Assembly: GCF_030316845.1 (NCBI RefSeq)
Contig: NZ_JASZYS010000010.1
Location: 62,001 to 126,000 of the forward strand
DNA: 64,000 nucleotides
Direction of reading: 5' to 3'
DNA from: Variovorax davisae
Lineage (GTDB): Bacteria > Pseudomonadota > Gammaproteobacteria > Burkholderiales > Burkholderiaceae_C
Part shown: positions 24,234 to 31,662 of the stretch, one piece after another
How the letters are laid out: every line of letters begins with the position of its first letter
Position numbering within the stretch: position 1 is the first letter of the stretch
Translations under genes and position numbers: made by a program
The notes under the pieces: generated by a model
What the model was told of the DNA's origin: nothing
Databases searched by the model: none
The model's input: the letters and a program-made list of their open reading frames with translations, nothing else

Positions 24234-25916
24234 ATGCGCAAAGCAGCATCCGGGCTCGTCAATGTCCGCGCCATCAGCGGCACGCACGTCGTCTTTCTCG
24301 CCTTCGACATGCGCGAGCAAGATGCACGGCGACTCATGGGTTTCGCCATCCAACGGACAGACTTGATCGAAGACGAGACCATCTGGCTGCGCGGCAACAA
24401 GACGTTTGCCAGCATTCGTCCTCCTACTGGGTTCGAAGACGCGAGCAGCCGGCAGCATCCCTTCCAGGTCTTCCAATGGGCAGACTACACCGCAAAGCCC
24501 GGCTACAGGTACAAGTACCGCGTCATCCCCACGTTCGGTCGCCCCGGGAGCCTGGAAGAGCAGCAAGCGACAGATGTGACGATCGAAACGGAGCCATTGA
24601 GTGCAGGCAAGCATGACCTCCACTTCAACCGTGGCGCCATCGCTTCACAGGCTTTCGTGCAGCGCTTTCCCGGGCAAACACTGGACGAGGCCGGCGCACC
24701 CGCATACACCTGGCTTGCGCGTGACCTGGTGCCAGCGCTGATCGAATTCATCGCTTTGGCGAAAGACGAAAGCTACAGCCTGCACGCGGCCCTCTACGAG
24801 CTCAGCCTCCCGGACGGTCAGCCCTGGACCGATGTGTTGTCAGCGATCAAAGGGGCCAGCGCCTCCGGCGCAGAGGTCAAGCTCATCTACCACGCCGGCA
24901 GCGACGTGACCGGAACAAAGAACGGCAAGGTCCTCAAGAAGGTCAAGTTCAAGAGCGGCATCGCCATCGCACGCAAGAAGGCCAAGCTGATGCACAACAA
25001 GTTCATCGTGCTGAGCCGCAACGGCAAACCGGTTGCCGTCTGGACCGGCTCCACGAACATCAGCCGCAATGCCCTGTACGGGCAATTGAACTTTGGCCAC
25101 GTCGTCCGGGACAAGGCCGTGGCCGCTCGCTATCTTGCATACTGGCAGAAGCTGCACGAAGACCCTGACCCCGAAGAGCTCAAGGACTGGACCGAAGCTG
25201 AAAATGCGCTCCCTCCGATCGACGATGGCGACGAGATTCTGCCCATCTTCTCGCCTCACCGCGGCGAGGGCGTATTCAAGTGGTGGATCGAGCTCGCATC
25301 GGCTGGCCGTCCCCTGTTCATGACGTTTCCGTTTGGAATCGTCAAGGATTTCCGGCCGGCCTTCGATGTGAGTGACGGGGTGCTTCGGTTTGCGCTGCTC
25401 GACAAGTACGTCAATGGCGGCAACAAAGCGTCCCGAGCTGCGGCGATCGAAGACATCGAACGAATTCGCCGTCATCCGAACATCGGCATGGCGCTCGGGA
25501 ATCACATCCATGTCGATTGGATCGACGGCTGGCGGAAGGAGAGCGATCCCATCGGAGTGAATGTCAACTGGATTCACACCAAGTTCATGCTGATCGATCC
25601 GTTGGGAGACAAGCCGGTCACCCTCGCCGGCTCCGCAAATTTCAGCGCTGCCAGCGTGAACGAGAACGACGAGAACATGTTGTTGATCCGGGGAGACACG
25701 CGGGTCGCCGACATCTTCTTCGGTGAGTTCATGCGGGTCTTCGCGCACCATCGCTTTCGTGAATCCGTGAAGCGGCACCTCGCAGAGGTAGGAAGCGCGG
25801 CACGCAACACCTGGAAGCCGCAAGACCTGTTCGAATCGCCCCGAGAATGGGTTCCCACGCATTTCAAGAAGGGTTCCGAGAAGGACATCAAGCGCCGCTA
25901 CTTCATTGGGGGGTAG
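24234..25916 (+). CDS. Phospholipase D-like protein with two HKD-type motifs
   Basis: A 560-aa protein. Residues 1-120 form an immunoglobulin/FN3-like region (VRAISGTHVVFLAFDM...GFAIQRTD). Two PLD half-domains follow: the first with LMHNKFIVLSRNGKPVAVW and TGSTNIS (His about residue 254), the second with WIHTKFMLIDPLGDKPVTL and AGSANFS (His about 448). The first motif lacks the aspartate of HxKxxxxD (Ser instead), while the second has it. I chose ATG 24234 because GGAGGAG lies 4 bases upstream and family members start with this domain; ATG 24132 is possible. No signal peptide. Being in an island with an Hcp cassette, it could be a toxin or a nuclease. Confidence 0.78.
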   Translation: MRKAASGLVNVRAISGTHVVFLAFDMREQDARRLMGFAIQRTDLIEDETIWLRGNKTFASIRPPTGFEDASSRQHPFQVFQWADYTAKPGYRYKYRVIPTFGRPGSLEEQQATDVTIETEPLSAGKHDLHFNRGAIASQAFVQRFPGQTLDEAGAPAYTWLARDLVPALIEFIALAKDESYSLHAALYELSLPDGQPWTDVLSAIKGASASGAEVKLIYHAGSDVTGTKNGKVLKKVKFKSGIAIARKKAKLMHNKFIVLSRNGKPVAVWTGSTNISRNALYGQLNFGHVVRDKAVAARYLAYWQKLHEDPDPEELKDWTEAENALPPIDDGDEILPIFSPHRGEGVFKWWIELASAGRPLFMTFPFGIVKDFRPAFDVSDGVLRFALLDKYVNGGNKASRAAAIEDIERIRRHPNIGMALGNHIHVDWIDGWRKESDPIGVNVNWIHTKFMLIDPLGDKPVTLAGSANFSAASVNENDENMLLIRGDTRVADIFFGEFMRVFAHHRFRESVKRHLAEVGSAARNTWKPQDLFESPREWVPTHFKKGSEKDIKRRYFIGG

Positions 25917-26050
25917 CTCGTTTCGCGATCAATGAATCGAACGAGGCTCGCGCCTTTCACTCCCCAAAAACGCCGCGCCCGGCCCTACCCGGCGCTGACA
26001 ACAACCCGCCCAGGCACGGCTGTGGGCCATTTCCATAGAGGAGGAAGTCG

Positions 26051-26476
26051 ATGTCCGCAAACCAGACCGCGAACTGGAATGCCTTCGACCTCTGGCGCCA
26101 GTGGTTGCAACAGCCGCCCGGTGCCTTCGTCCAGCCCATCCTGCCCGGCTGGTCGCTGAACATCAACAGCAACAACTCCACCGCGCCCGAGACCGAAGTC
26201 GACATCGTTGCCAAGCACAGCTACGGTCGCCAGATCGGCCGCATCTCGGATGCGCTTCGCGCACTGATCCTCGATGCGCATCCCAAGCCGCCCGAGACCG
26301 GGCCTCTAGGGGAATTCATGACGATGTGGGACGAGATCGAGAAAGTGAAGGTCGATGGGGCGGCGGAGCGGCTCGGGCGGATTGCGTCCGACCTGGCGTT
26401 GCTGAAGGACAAGGATCGCGATGGGTACCTGAAACTGCGGGATGCTTTGGGGCGCGCGTTGAAGCAGACGGATTGA
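26051..26476 (+). CDS. Small phasin-like/hypothetical protein (intact copy of a duplicated gene)
   Basis: A 141-aa protein starting MSANQTANWNAFDLWRQWLQ, with two amphipathic helical segments: HSYGRQIGRISDALRALILD and FMTMWDEIEKVKVDGAAERLG. It shares features with small phasin-type proteins that bind polyhydroxyalkanoate granules, but the resemblance is loose. The ATG is preceded by AGAGGAGG. A degenerate second copy of its 3' two thirds is at 29326-29631. It lies between the PLD gene and the convergent helicase gene. A 13-bp sequence GGGTAGCTCGTTT occurs at 25911 and 26497 on either side. Confidence 0.6.
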   Translation: MSANQTANWNAFDLWRQWLQQPPGAFVQPILPGWSLNINSNNSTAPETEVDIVAKHSYGRQIGRISDALRALILDAHPKPPETGPLGEFMTMWDEIEKVKVDGAAERLGRIASDLALLKDKDRDGYLKLRDALGRALKQTD

Positions 26477-26550
26477 GCGGCTTTGGCGCTGCGGGCGGGT
26501 AGCTCGTTTTCGGCTCGCTGCTCGACCGCGAGGTGGGCGTACCTGGCCGA

Positions 26551-28422
26551 CTACTGCCTCACCGCATTCGCCACAATCAGCCGCGAAGTCGCCCGCGTCG
26601 CCCCCACATAGAACAGTCGCATCTCCTCCAGCGGATCCCCCTCCTCCGCCGCGCTGCCACGCCCACCCGCCATGGCCTGCCGCGCCCCCATCACCGCCAC
26701 CACCGGAAACTCCAGCCCCTTGCTCGCATGCAGGGTCATCACCTTGATGGTGTCGGCCAACGGGTCGAAGTCGCGCGCGCCCTTGCGCACCTTGTGCGGC
26801 AGGCGGCGGCGGTTCAGTGCCTTCGCGCATTCGTCCATCAGGGCCCAGCTGCGGCACAGCACCGCCATGTCGCCCCAGGCATGGCCTTCGTTGTGGGCGC
26901 TGGCCATCAGCTCGGCGATACGCTCGGCCTGCTCGCGCGGGGTCGGCAGGTCGATGACGATCGGCTCGGAGCCGTCGCGGCCGCAGCTCACGGGGTGCAG
27001 CAGCGGGATGCCGTCGTCGTCCTTCTCCTGCGGGCGCAGCAGATCGGTCGCCATCACGCTGGCGGCCTGCAGGATCTGGCGGGTGTTGCGGTAGTTGATC
27101 TTCAGGATGGTGGTTCGGCCCTGCGCCTGCACGCCCACGCTCTTGAAGCTGAAGGGCTTACCGCCGCGCCGCTTGTCGTAGATGCTCTGCGCATCGTCGT
27201 ACAGCAGCAGCAGGCTGTTGGTGTGGGGGTCGACCATCTGCGTGACCAGCTTGAGCCATTCGGGCGCGAAGTCGTGGCCCTCGTCGACCAGCACCGCCAG
27301 GTACTGGCCCGAAGGGATCATGCGGCGATCGACGCCGTCGATGACGTTCTGCACCATCTGCTCCATGAACGGGCCCACGGGCAAGCCGTTGGGCGGCAGC
27401 GGCTGGCCGAAGGCCACCAGCTGGTCGCGGCACCACTTGTGGAAGTGCCGCACATGCACACGGCCGGCCAACTGCCTGGCCTGCATCACGGCCTGCAGCT
27501 TGACCGCCAGCGGCTCGTTGTAGCAAAGCACGAGCACCGGCTTGGCCGCGTCGGCGCCGGCAGCGGCCTTGGCCAGGTACTCCGCGCGGTAGCCCAGGAT
27601 CATGGTCTTGCCGGAGCCGGCCACGCCGTGGATCACGCGGTGGCCGTCGCCGAGGCTGCGCGCCAGCTGCTCCTGCTGCAGGTCCATCACGCGCAGGAAG
27701 TCGGGGATGGTGGCGGCTTCGTCCGCATCGTCGAACGGCGATGCCGCGAAGAGCGTACCCTGCTCGGCCACGCGCACTTCGGGGAACAGGTTCCAGCGCA
27801 CGCGGTCGATCTGGGGCAGCGAGAGCGTGCCGCTCATGAGCCGCGGAAACATCTCCCACAACCGGCGCTGGAAGGGCTCGGGCTCGCATTCCTCCAGCAT
27901 TTCGTCGGAGCAGATCACGCGGTTCGGCTCGATCGCATTGCCGAGGCCGGCCGCATCGAACTGCTTGCGCGTGATGCGCGTGAAGACCACGCCGTAGCTC
28001 CACGGGAAGGTGAGCATGCCTTGCCACTTGCCCTCGTGAACGATCAGCTGCGCGTCGCGCTTGAGGGCATCGACCACCTGCAGCGTCTGGTGGCGGGCCT
28101 GCTCGATGGGGTTGGGCACGCTCTTGGGGACGCCGTCGGGCGCGATCACCCAGTCGCCCCGGCTGGCCTTCCGGATGGTGTCGAGGCGCCAGTCCTTGGT
28201 CTCCAGGATCAAGAGGCCTCGGCGCGGGTGCAGCACGACGAAGTCGGGATGGCACTGCCTGGGGCCGATGGGCACGTCGTACCAGAGCAGGTAGTCGTCG
28301 TCGAGCTTCTGCTGCAGGCGCTCGGCGAGGCGGCGCTCGCCGGAGGTCATGCGGGCGACGCAAGTGCTGAGTACGGGGAGGAGGACGGCCATGGGTTTTG
28401 AAGGCGATGAGCTGGGCATCAT
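26551..28422 (-). CDS. NERD-domain UvrD/Rep-like helicase
   Basis: A 623-aa protein. About residues 25-125 are a NERD nuclease-related domain, with the HPDFVVLHPRRGLLILETKDW core. From about 255 a superfamily 1A helicase follows: Walker A GVAGSGKT near residue 270, AVLVDEGHDFAPEWLK (Walker B), a LKINYRNTRQI motif, and TLHASKGLEFPVV (motif V) near the C-terminus. The final residues FYVGATRATSRLIVANAVRQ are motif VI. NERD-helicases occur in plasmids and defence islands; no partner gene is evident. Pieces of this gene recur at 29671-29724 and 31511-31633. The start could also be ATG 28419 or 28389-28391 (MAVLL). Confidence 0.88.
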   Translation of the reverse strand: MMPSSSPSKPMAVLLPVLSTCVARMTSGERRLAERLQQKLDDDYLLWYDVPIGPRQCHPDFVVLHPRRGLLILETKDWRLDTIRKASRGDWVIAPDGVPKSVPNPIEQARHQTLQVVDALKRDAQLIVHEGKWQGMLTFPWSYGVVFTRITRKQFDAAGLGNAIEPNRVICSDEMLEECEPEPFQRRLWEMFPRLMSGTLSLPQIDRVRWNLFPEVRVAEQGTLFAASPFDDADEAATIPDFLRVMDLQQEQLARSLGDGHRVIHGVAGSGKTMILGYRAEYLAKAAAGADAAKPVLVLCYNEPLAVKLQAVMQARQLAGRVHVRHFHKWCRDQLVAFGQPLPPNGLPVGPFMEQMVQNVIDGVDRRMIPSGQYLAVLVDEGHDFAPEWLKLVTQMVDPHTNSLLLLYDDAQSIYDKRRGGKPFSFKSVGVQAQGRTTILKINYRNTRQILQAASVMATDLLRPQEKDDDGIPLLHPVSCGRDGSEPIVIDLPTPREQAERIAELMASAHNEGHAWGDMAVLCRSWALMDECAKALNRRRLPHKVRKGARDFDPLADTIKVMTLHASKGLEFPVVAVMGARQAMAGGRGSAAEEGDPLEEMRLFYVGATRATSRLIVANAVRQ

Positions 28423-28558
28423 GGCGTTGTCGAGTCCTGGCCGGACGCGACGTCGCGATCAATCAAGCAGGAACTGTGCAATATGTCCGAGCCTGAGCGT
28501 GGGGCCAAAGCTGATCTCTGGTCCAACCGTTGCGCCAAGCGAAGCGATCTTTCCTGCC

Positions 28559-28720
28559 TCAGTCGGGCGCCTGGGCGACGTTGGGGTTGTGGACGGTGGC
28601 ACCACCATCGAGCGGCGAGCACTGGGCTTGCACAGTGCTCTTGCTGCATTTCGGCTCGCGCACCTGCGCCCACAAGGGGGCGCAGGCCAGAACCAACACG
28701 ATCACGGCCAGGCGTTTCAT
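28559..28720 (-). CDS. Very small exported protein with two cysteines
   Basis: A 53-aa frame beginning MKRLAVIVLVLACAPLWAQ, a clean signal peptide with a predicted cut after AQ, then a 34-aa mature part with Cys at CSKS and CSPL and ending NPNVAQAPD. It begins 3 bases after the stop of the next upstream gene on the same strand (28724-28936), so the two are tightly coupled. It is short, but the signal peptide and spacing make it credible. The same strand gap to the helicase (28423-28558) contains nothing else recognised. Confidence 0.55.
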   Translation of the reverse strand: MKRLAVIVLVLACAPLWAQVREPKCSKSTVQAQCSPLDGGATVHNPNVAQAPD

Positions 28721-28723
28721 GGC

Positions 28724-28936
28724 TCAGTATTGGCGCGGACGCGTGCCGTACACGCCGGTGTACGGGTTCACATTGCCCTGGGTGCCGTAGTTGTCGTTGA
28801 CCGTACCGTTCGGGCTCGACTGGTAGTGCGGCTGCACGTAGGTGCCGTTGCTCGTGGTGTAGCCGCGGTGGTAGACCTGCGCAGAGGCAGCGAACGATGC
28901 AGCGATGAGGGCCGCGGCGATGATGATTTTCTTCAT
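28724..28936 (-). CDS. Small secreted protein with a Tyr/Asn/Gly-rich mature part
   Basis: A 70-aa product starting MKKIIIAAALIAASFAASAQ, a textbook signal peptide, followed by a mature segment rich in Tyr, Asn and Gly (YHRGYTTSNGTYVQPHYQSS and NPYTGVYGT). It resembles small secreted proteins of unknown function that occur in many Comamonadaceae. It is the first gene of a two-gene unit with the protein at 28559-28720. Upstream (28937-29325) is a 389-bp stretch without a gene; the only structure seen is the hairpin pair below. Confidence 0.62.
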   Translation of the reverse strand: MKKIIIAAALIAASFAASAQVYHRGYTTSNGTYVQPHYQSSPNGTVNDNYGTQGNVNPYTGVYGTRPRQY

Positions 28937-29108
28937 TTCAGATTCCTGTTGGTGGTCCGAGCCCGGACTTCGGGACGGGGGGAGAGCTTCCCGCGATGCA
29001 CGCTGCGACGGGCATCAGGTGAGGCTCGATTGGGCGACTGGCGAACGCACCTTGAAAGCTGGGTCGGAATCGCTGAAACGGAGTCTCCGTTGCCGAATGG
29101 AGAGGTCG

Positions 29109-29146
29109 CCCCTCCCTTTCGGAGGGGGAGGTGCATCGCCGGCGAT
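29109..29146. repeat. Hairpin CCCCTCC-N5-GGAGGGG followed by 12-bp palindrome
   Basis: CCCCTCC at 29109-29115 pairs with GGAGGGG at 29121-29127 (loop CTTTC), and a perfect palindrome ATCGCCGGCGAT lies at 29135-29146. There is no T-run, so it is not an obvious intrinsic terminator. It lies in a gene-poor part of the island. Possibly a regulator site or repeat element; nothing else is claimed. Confidence 0.3.
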
Positions 29147-29325
29147 TGAACCTGCGATCGTGTGACAAAGTTCCGGTCCGCACTCCTTCCGCTCTCACCT
29201 CGCGACGCCCGGAACCCAACGGCCCCTGCAGCACTTGAAGCCTCCGAACTGACGAACTGCACTCAGCGTTCGGGCCTGCCAAGACGCGTCTGGTCTGGTG
29301 AAAGGAGGCATCCCAGGCGCAGGTG

Positions 29326-29631
29326 CTCCACGGCGCCCGAGACCGAGACCGAGGCCGACATCGTTGCCAAGCACAGCTACGGTTGCCAGATCGGCCGCGT
29401 CTCGGATGCTCTTCGCGTACTGATCCTCGATGCGCACCCAAGCCGCCTGAGACCGGGCCGCTGGGGGAATTCATGACGATGCGGGACGAGATCGAGAACG
29501 TGAAGCTCGACGGCGCGGCGGAACGACTCGGGCGGATCGCGTCCGACCTGGCGTTGCTGAAAGACAAGGACCACGTCGCATACCTGCAGCTGCACGATGC
29601 CTTGCGGCGGGCGTTGAAGCAAACGGATTGA
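29326..29631 (+). pseudogene. Truncated, frameshifted copy of the phasin-like gene
   Basis: The sequence from the TCCA(C)GCGCCCGAGACCGA block to the TGA at 29629-29631 matches 26168-26476 at roughly 85 % by eye. The protein segment DIVAKHSYGCQIGRVSDALRVLILDAH is followed by a 1-base loss (GCGCACCCAAG against GCGCATCCCAAG), which shifts the frame. The second half reads EFMTMRDEIENVKLDGAAER and LALLKDKDHVAYLQLHDALRRALKQTD. The first third of the gene (MSANQTANW...) is absent. It is a degraded duplicate of the gene at 26051-26476. No start or RBS is retained. Confidence 0.85.
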
Positions 29632-29670
29632 AGGCCTCCTGCGCAGGGCCGCCGGCTGCTCTTTCTGAAG

Positions 29671-29724
29671 GCTCATCACGCACGGAAGCCGGGGATGGTG
29701 GTGGCTTCATCCGCATCGTCGAAG
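29671..29724. repeat. Fragment A: degenerate copy of helicase-gene bases 27682-27735
   Basis: CATCACGCACGGAAGCCGGG and the bases after it match helicase bases 27685 onward (CATCACGCGCAGGAAGTCGGG) with a few mismatches, up to CGCATCGTCGAA. The fragment lies between the phasin-like pseudogene and hcp, in the same orientation as the source. The rest of 29725-29957 has no gene, although the TATT-rich stretch just before hcp probably carries its promoter. Confidence 0.75.
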
Positions 29725-29957
29725 ACGAGGCGTTCCTGCAAATCTTGAGGGCCTCAAATTCAGGCCAGCCCTACTCCCCTGAATGAGGGCACGCGCTCAA
29801 TTTTTCCAAGATGCGGGCGGCGATGCGAGACAGATCTGGTTCTGTCGAAAGAGTGTTCCGGAAATGCAGACCTCAATGCCTGGTTGCGTCTGCCATGCGA
29901 TACCGTGCAGCGGGTCAGGCGCACGTCGCTTGCCTGACATTCAGGGAACGAAAATAC

Positions 29958-30440
29958 ATGTCGCAAGATATTTTTCTGAAAGTGAACGGCATTGCCGGTG
30001 AATCACAAGATGCCACCCATAAGGATGAAATTGAAGTCCTGGATTGGGAGTGGGAGATCACACAGCAATCCACCATGCACGCTGGCAGCGGTGGCGGCGC
30101 AGGCAAGGCCACCGTCAGCGACCTCACCTTTGACCACTACGTGGATCGAGCGAGCCCCAACCTGCTCAAGTATTGCCTGACGGGCAAGCACATCGAAACG
30201 GCCATCCTTGTCGTGAGAAAGGCCGGGGGCTCACCGCTGGAGTACCTCACGATCACGTTGGGCAATGTGATCGTCACCAAGGTTGCGCCCGCGCTCACCG
30301 CCACCATGTCGCGCCCGCGAGAAGCAGTCAGCCTCGCCTTTGCCCGCGTGAAGCAGGAATACGTCATGCAGAACCAGCAGGGCGGTTCCGGGGGCACGGT
30401 ATCAGCCGGCTACGACATTCAACAGAATCACGAACTGTGA
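29958..30440 (+). CDS. hcp: Type VI secretion tube protein Hcp
   Basis: A 160-aa Hcp, the hexameric ring that stacks into the T6SS tube and carries effectors. It starts MSQDIFLKVNGIAGESQD and has the standard EVLDWEWEI, STMHAGSG and DLTFDHYVDRASPNLLKYCL segments, and a C-terminal REAVSLAFARVKQEYVMQNQ. Length matches Hcp. The ATG at 29958 gives the family start; AGGGAACG lies 8 bases upstream. No other T6SS gene (sheath, baseplate, ClpV, membrane complex) is in the window, so this is an orphan effector-delivery cassette. The amidase gene follows by 12 bases. Confidence 0.95.
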   Translation: MSQDIFLKVNGIAGESQDATHKDEIEVLDWEWEITQQSTMHAGSGGGAGKATVSDLTFDHYVDRASPNLLKYCLTGKHIETAILVVRKAGGSPLEYLTITLGNVIVTKVAPALTATMSRPREAVSLAFARVKQEYVMQNQQGGSGGTVSAGYDIQQNHEL

Positions 30441-30452
30441 AAGGAGACAAGA

Positions 30453-31061
30453 ATGCTTTACATCACTAGAGCGGGCCACGTCGACGCAGAGAAAATCAAG
30501 GTGAAAATCTTCCCAAGCATCGAGCGCAGAAAGATGGACAAAGTCAACGGAATAATAGTCCATCAAACCGACGGATCAACTGCCGACTCTGCCTTTAATA
30601 GCTACAAGGGTGCCGGCGCAAATGGCGCACATTTTTTAATTGATAAAGATGGATCGATCTACCAAACGGCCTCACTCTACAAGACCACGAATCACGCAGG
30701 AATGGCCCGATCGCGCTGCCTCAATACTCAGAAATGCACGCCTGCCGAACTCAAGACAATGAGCGGACTGGAGAAAGCATGGAAGCCGCAGGCCATTTCG
30801 GACAGGGAGTACAAAAAGCAATGGCCAGATCGCTATCCTTTAAATATGGATTCAATTGGAATAGAAATTGTCGGGATTTCTCAAAAGACTCCCGAACAAA
30901 AGGAAAAGGTTTACGAGCCCGTCAACGATCAACAGAACGCTTCATTGAAGTGGCTGGTGCGCGAGCTTTCGGAGACATTGAATGTCTCCATGAGCGAAAT
31001 ATATCGCCATCCCGAGCTAGCAAGAAAGAACGCCACGGAAGCAAGTACCGCCAAATGGTAA
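30453..31061 (+). CDS. Putative T6SS peptidoglycan amidase effector (amidase_2/AmpD-like)
   Basis: A 202-aa protein with an N-acetylmuramoyl-L-alanine amidase type 2 fold. By comparison with AmpD, the zinc ligands would be His37 (GIIVHQTDG), His186 (IYRHPELARK) and Glu196 in place of the usual Asp, spaced 10 residues from His186 as in AmpD. Glu138 (SIGIEIVG) matches the catalytic glutamate, and NHAG at 80-83 is the conserved AmpD-type motif. It lacks a signal peptide, as expected for an Hcp-delivered toxin. Strong RBS AAGGAG. Base composition is lower in GC than its neighbours. The immunity gene overlaps it by 7 bases. Confidence 0.82.
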   Translation: MLYITRAGHVDAEKIKVKIFPSIERRKMDKVNGIIVHQTDGSTADSAFNSYKGAGANGAHFLIDKDGSIYQTASLYKTTNHAGMARSRCLNTQKCTPAELKTMSGLEKAWKPQAISDREYKKQWPDRYPLNMDSIGIEIVGISQKTPEQKEKVYEPVNDQQNASLKWLVRELSETLNVSMSEIYRHPELARKNATEASTAKW

Positions 31062-31495
31062 AAAAACATAGGGCACCGACCATTAAAGCAGCGTTTGCTC
31101 TTTTTGCCCTGATGGTCATGGGGCATAGCCACGCAAGGACCGTGAAGAGCATCGAAATTGACGCAGTCGGATTGAACCTCGATTCCGTACAGAACGAAAA
31201 TGCGGCAAGGGCCTGCAAGAAATTTAGGCCCACGAAGAATCAAGCAATAAGATTCTTCAACAGGGCCTATCCGGTTGAATCCTACGTTCTAACGACCGAT
31301 CGCTTCAGCTCCTGCTACGCGGAAGGTTCACTGAAATTCAGCGATGGCTCGTTTGGAAAATGGATTTTATATTCCAGCGGCACTGCGCTTTTCACCTTCA
31401 ACAGGGGCGACGTTGTGAATCTCTATTACAAGCACAACAATTGGCACGATCCATATGCTTGCACCTATGGACTGAGCGATAAAGGTGAGTGTTGA
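31055..31495 (+). CDS. Putative exported immunity protein for the amidase effector
   Basis: A 146-aa product starting MVKKHRAPTIKAAFALFALMV, a signal peptide (cut predicted after SHA near residue 28), so it should be periplasmic, where a peptidoglycan amidase would act. The mature part is compact with Cys in ACKKF, SSCYAEG, YACTYG and KGEC at the C-terminus, perhaps paired. It overlaps the effector's last 7 bases, typical of toxin-immunity coupling. No named family is recognised; assignment rests on context, size and export. Its AT-richness contrasts with the surroundings, consistent with recent transfer. Confidence 0.68.
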   Translation: MVKKHRAPTIKAAFALFALMVMGHSHARTVKSIEIDAVGLNLDSVQNENAARACKKFRPTKNQAIRFFNRAYPVESYVLTTDRFSSCYAEGSLKFSDGSFGKWILYSSGTALFTFNRGDVVNLYYKHNNWHDPYACTYGLSDKGEC

Positions 31496-31510
31496 CCAAA
31501 ATCGGAAAGG

Positions 31511-31633
31511 CATCACGCGCAGAAGTTGGGGATGGTGGCGGTTTCATCCGCAACGTCAAAAGAGGAGACGGGGCGATGAGCGTGCCCTGGTCGGCACGCG
31601 CACTTCGAGCAACAGGTTCCAGCGCACACGGCC
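31511..31633. repeat. Fragment B: degenerate copy of helicase-gene bases 27684-27806
   Basis: CATCACGCGCAGAAGTTGGGGATGGTGGCGG and the following bases parallel helicase bases 27685-27806, with a small length change, through GGCACGCGCACTTCGAGCAACAGGTTCCAGCGCACACGG. It starts 15 bases after the immunity gene stop and is in the same orientation as fragment A and as the source gene. The overlap with fragment A is the first about 54 bases. Confidence 0.78.
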
Positions 31634-31662
31634 GCATGAAGGGCCCAAGCCCTCCCCACACG

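Noticed and set aside
24234..28422. PLD-like protein and NERD helicase as one defence operon
   Set aside because: They are convergently transcribed and separated by another gene, so a shared operon is not supported; a functional link is only speculation.
28423..28723. Plus-strand frames antisense to the 53-aa secreted protein gene
   Set aside because: The minus-strand reading has a clean signal peptide and a coupled neighbour, while the plus frames are low-complexity shadows.
29111..29131. Hairpin CCTCC/GGAGG as an intrinsic terminator
   Set aside because: There is no following T-run and no gene ending just upstream on the plus strand.
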